DNA of 64,000 nt, from contig JAWQUS010000023.1 of assembly GCA_036365455.1 (NCBI GenBank), positions 1,674,001 through 1,738,000 of the forward strand, in the 5' to 3' direction. Positions 63,301 through 64,000 of the stretch are shown piece by piece. The DNA is from Macrosoma leucophasiata. Its lineage: Eukaryota > Arthropoda > Insecta > Lepidoptera > Hedylidae. Position numbers and translations under genes: made by a program. How positions within the stretch are numbered: the first letter of the stretch is position 1; each line of letters starts with the position of its first letter. The notes beneath the pieces were generated by a model. The model saw only the letters and a list, made by a program, of their open reading frames with translations, was not told where the DNA came from and ran no database searches.

Positions 63301-63840
63301 GACCGCGTCCATCATGACGTTTTATTGAGAAAATTTTCGGCCATCGGCTTCACTCCGCGACTTTTCGCGCGCGGAGGGAGGGATGATTTTTAGTATTAAA
63401 TACACGTCACTGATTGATGTCTGTGTAATAGAAACCAGATAAAGCGTTTGTATGGAATTTTGGCGGAGTGTCCGCGGTGTGACTGGAAGGACGAAAGAAA
63501 AAAGCAATAAAAATGTTTATTTGGACAAGCCGTTCCTTAAAAGGGCAGTCTACGAGCGTGGGAATTTATTTTTGAACACACACATAGAAGTTTTCTACTC
63601 ACATAAATAGATGACGCAGTATAGTGTACCTACGTTAGGAAGTGACAAGAACTGACTTAACTACCGTATCCATCGCCTACTTACTTCGGTAGGATGTTTA
63701 AGAACGTCACAATTTTTTTTAAATAACCGTTTCCTGTATTTATTAGATATACAGACGATCGGTGAAACTACCCGCTTCGTACTGCAAAACGCCCGCGGAC
63801 GCCGCAAGGAGGCCGGAGGATGTGTTGGATTATATCCCTT
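48360..63840 (+). CDS. FOCAD: Focadhesin, 5' part of the gene (exons 1-11)
   Basis: A large alpha-helical repeat protein; in vertebrates it is linked to focal adhesions and the SKI complex. Exons: 48360-48640, 49095-49298, 49748-49910, 51369-51511, 52590-52741, 54361-54914, 55430-55534, 57191-57312, 59121-59324, 59876-60068, 63747-63840, then the window ends in an intron. This gives about 738 residues; human FOCAD is about 1,800, so more than half is missing here. Family-like stretches are LLREKCSS..TACQGLLALVE (exon 1), HPFITVLE (exon 2), GHLFTIFKLLE and VSVLPILAYMI (exon 6), TGLVLRGLAGLW..TWQALAPRL (exon 9) and LCELLSNVPSLRV..TPEYDKL (exon 10). Exon 11 was started at 63747, not 63758, because only that acceptor keeps VKLPASYCKTP in frame. 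The order matches the human protein. Confidence 0.9.
48709..48860 (-). repeat. Family A 3' half, inverted, FOCAD intron 1
   Basis: TGGCAAACAAGCATGCAGTT to the GGACATTACAGGGCTGTACA core. Confidence 0.75.
49608..49727 (-). repeat. Family A 3' fragment, inverted, FOCAD intron 2
   Basis: Ends about 20 bases before exon 3. Confidence 0.7.
50346..50531 (+). mobile_element. Non-autonomous Helitron-like element
   Basis: Starts ATATATATAAATCTCGTGTC, contains CCTAAACCACTTAACCGATT and ends GCGGGCGAAGCCGGGGCGGG followed by CCGCTAG and a T. This is the widespread lepidopteran pattern; it lies in FOCAD intron 3. Confidence 0.75.
50780..50905 (+). repeat. Family A fragment
   Basis: Diverged core to GGCCTCTAATTGTTGTG in FOCAD intron 3. 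Confidence 0.55.
51061..51253 (-). repeat. Family A copy, inverted, with 23-base T-run
   Basis: The T-run at 51061-51083 is the inverse of the A-tail, the longest in the window; the copy stops at the core, 110 bp before FOCAD exon 4. Confidence 0.8.
51775..51860. repeat. Family J fragment
   Basis: CCTGGACAAAAGGCTCTCCCAAAGATTGCC resembles 21955-21990. Confidence 0.4.
51958..52232 (+). repeat. Family A copy, FOCAD intron 4
   Basis: Full 5' end, with a small deletion after GGCACAGAGGC. Confidence 0.83.
52325..52505 (-). mobile_element. RTE fragment, inverted
   Basis: CAACTCTTCTGCCCCAACGG, TTTGCCCACTGCTATTTGAG and GGGCTATGTCGGCTACTTTG are the inverse of the RTE coding segment at about 7440-7580. 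No frame survives. Confidence 0.7.
52829..53129. mobile_element. Family L MITE, FOCAD intron 5
   Basis: GGCGCCGTTCATAAAATACG and the inverse GTTTTTTATGAACAGGCCC are the ends; paired with 57470-57772. Confidence 0.65.
53215..53725. repeat. 29-bp minisatellite, FOCAD intron 5
   Basis: About 500 bp of tandem CGGGTCAACCCAACGGGTCA-type units. The cleanest part (53581-53700) has a 29-bp period. Units are themselves made of ~10-bp blocks alternating ACGGGACC and ACGGGTCA. The left part is more irregular. The frames across it are artefacts. Confidence 0.9.
53911..54322. mobile_element. MITE with GGGGCC-type ends, FOCAD intron 5
   Basis: GGGGCCATTCAAGTATTACGTGAGCA and TGCTTACGTAATACTTGAACGGCCCC are inverted; two G-runs lie inside (53940-53960 and 54265-54280). 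Confidence 0.7.
54978..55190 (-). repeat. Family A copy, inverted, FOCAD intron 6
   Basis: From GTGGTAAACAAGCATGCAGT through the core to AACACGATAGTACTGAATACTACCATTT. Confidence 0.8.
55560..55770. mobile_element. Family K MITE, FOCAD intron 7
   Basis: Palindromic: CACATCGACC..GAAAGAGACTT..CGTTATCTCTTTCGC at the left and GAGATAACGCTCTACGAAGTC..GTCTCTTTCCAAATCTCGATGTGC at the right. Confidence 0.65.
55975..56225. repeat. GCGAACCGAAAGCGTG-rich low-complexity segment
   Basis: The motif GCGAACCGAAAGCGTG and variants occur at least four times, mixed with unrelated sequence. It may be a decayed repeat; the class is unknown. Confidence 0.45.
56786..57112 (+). mobile_element. tRNA-headed SINE, family D, FOCAD intron 7
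   Basis: A head GACTGCCTCGTTGGCCCAGT with A box TGGCCCAGTGGTCG and B box GGGTTCGATCACC, then TATTGGGTTTTTCC, CGGAGTCTGGTCGTGCC and CCGTTGAGATTGGCAGCCGT. The single copy here appears complete. Confidence 0.85.
57470..57772. mobile_element. Family L MITE, FOCAD intron 8
   Basis: GGAACCGTTCATAAAATATG...CGTATTTTATAGTCGGCGCCC. It shares CACACTATCTGTGA and ATATTACGTCAC with 52829-53129, but its ends have drifted. Confidence 0.65.
57990..58255 (+). repeat. Family A copy joined to a SINE C head fragment
   Basis: TTGCCTCGGTAG, the first bases of SINE C, directly precedes the family A body, which lacks its first ~25 bp. Confidence 0.75.
58256..58790. other. Unassigned FOCAD intron 8 sequence
   Basis: Contains a CAGAAACAGCGGTGTTTCTG hairpin near 58466-58486 and a C/G-richer stretch (58500-58640). 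Nothing else was recognised. Confidence 0.3.
58795..58990 (-). mobile_element. Non-LTR reverse transcriptase C-terminal fragment, inverted
   Basis: On the minus strand it encodes TVWYPREGKKK, GRPQKRWDDDI and WNRVAQTRKEWKRLE, the tail of an RTE-like polymerase different from the 7251-7762 family. Very short and dead. Confidence 0.75.
59560..59820 (+). repeat. Family J fragment followed by a SINE C remnant
   Basis: 59560-59745 shares CACGGCTGGACC and AGCGGCAGTAGTTTTATTGC with family J. 59751-59820 is SINE C with its middle deleted, ending in nine T residues, 55 bp before FOCAD exon 10. Confidence 0.6.
60132..63396 (+). mobile_element. LINE (CR1/jockey-like), degraded and lacking the 3' half of RT
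   Basis: An ORF1-like region starts with ATG at 60208 and has a short coiled-coil-like N-terminus, then a minisatellite, then a segment with LHLYYVKIG and DKWADGFFF. The endonuclease begins YQNVRGLRSKLDECK (61560-61600) with ETFL after it and IGDFN at about 61941. The RT starts near 62870 (SSAGPDSIPPFLVKD), with GFRAGRSSATNQ and FDFKKAFDRVHH to about 63340. The YADD catalytic box and everything after it are absent. Several frameshifts and stops show it is dead. Loss of the 3' side, not the 5' side, is unlike ordinary truncated LINE insertion. Confidence 0.85.
60521..61086 (+). repeat. 40/40/39-bp higher-order minisatellite in LINE ORF1
   Basis: Fourteen units beginning CGAGCGTGCGATGCCCACC. 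Every third unit is a 39-bp variant with CCCCCCACC in place of GCCCACCACC (units starting at 60601, 60720, 60839 and 60958, exactly 119 bp apart). Within each trio the second unit has GGACCTGAACTAG. Neither 40 nor 119 is a multiple of three, so the array scrambles the reading frame. Confidence 0.93.
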
Positions 63841-64000
63841 GTAAGTTTTTATAAAATTTGGCTAATATAATTTTTTATTGTAGTCGATAATTCATTTTTT
63901 TTTCAAATTGATCTACAAGGACACTTTTGCATTGTCGGTTTACAAGCTATCTATAGTGAATGACTTATATTAATAATAATCCCTAAGGTATTAATGATTA

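Larger units (their letters stand above)
60103..63480 (+). mobile_element. Family B element containing a LINE
   Basis: 60103-60131 is the left end of family B (CAGAGAATATGTAAT...) and 63397-63480 its right part (AAATACACGTCACTG...CCGCGGTGT). CACTGGAA before and GACTGGAA after agree at seven of eight bases, so the whole 3.4 kb sits in one hAT-type target site in FOCAD intron 10. About 100 bp of the family B middle is missing where the LINE lies. Confidence 0.75.

Overview
This 64-kb window is AT-rich, intron-rich insect nuclear DNA, most likely from a moth or butterfly (Lepidoptera). The evidence is small exons with GT/AG borders and animal-type proteins, together with a dense mixture of mariners, tRNA-headed SINEs, RTE-type non-LTR fragments, CTAG-ended Helitron-like repeats and a short-LTR Mag-like Ty3/gypsy element. 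Only five host genes can be supported; most of the sequence is intronic or intergenic mobile DNA.

Left part (1-36,700): three tandem, same-strand genes for mitochondrial-type 3-ketoacyl-CoA thiolase (ACAA2; yip2 in flies) lie head to tail at 1887-12491, 18648-28855 and 30155-36640. All have eight coding exons with the same intron phases and encode 396, 400 and 397 residues. Copies 1 and 2 keep the Cys/His/Cys catalytic residues. Copy 3 has a complete frame, but its second catalytic cysteine has moved by one residue and a conserved glycine/proline loop is replaced. Copies 1 and 3 each contain a decayed duplicate of one of their own exons (a relic of exon 3 at 4855-5027 and of exon 6 at 33823-33929).

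Middle (36,700-48,360): a three-exon minus-strand gene encodes a 76-residue BRK1/HSPC300, the smallest subunit of the SCAR/WAVE actin-nucleation complex (40144-41463). Upstream of it sits a 4.6-kb LTR retrotransposon (42137-46752) with identical 118-bp LTRs, a 5-bp target duplication and one frameshift in pol.

Right part (48,360-64,000): the 5' part (11 coding exons, about 738 residues) of a focadhesin (FOCAD) gene runs rightward out of the window. Its introns hold repeats, a 29-bp minisatellite, and a 3'-truncated LINE lodged inside a small DNA transposon; that LINE carries a 40/40/39-bp higher-order minisatellite within its ORF1 region.

Between the genes are about 25 copies or fragments of one ~300-bp interspersed repeat (called family A here), a ~220-bp non-autonomous DNA element with 8-bp target duplications (family B), three tRNA-headed SINE families (C, D, E), three mariners or mariner pieces, several hAT-like elements and foldback MITEs. 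Many are nested, and the insertion order can often be read from target-site duplications. Family letters are local labels; no library search was possible.
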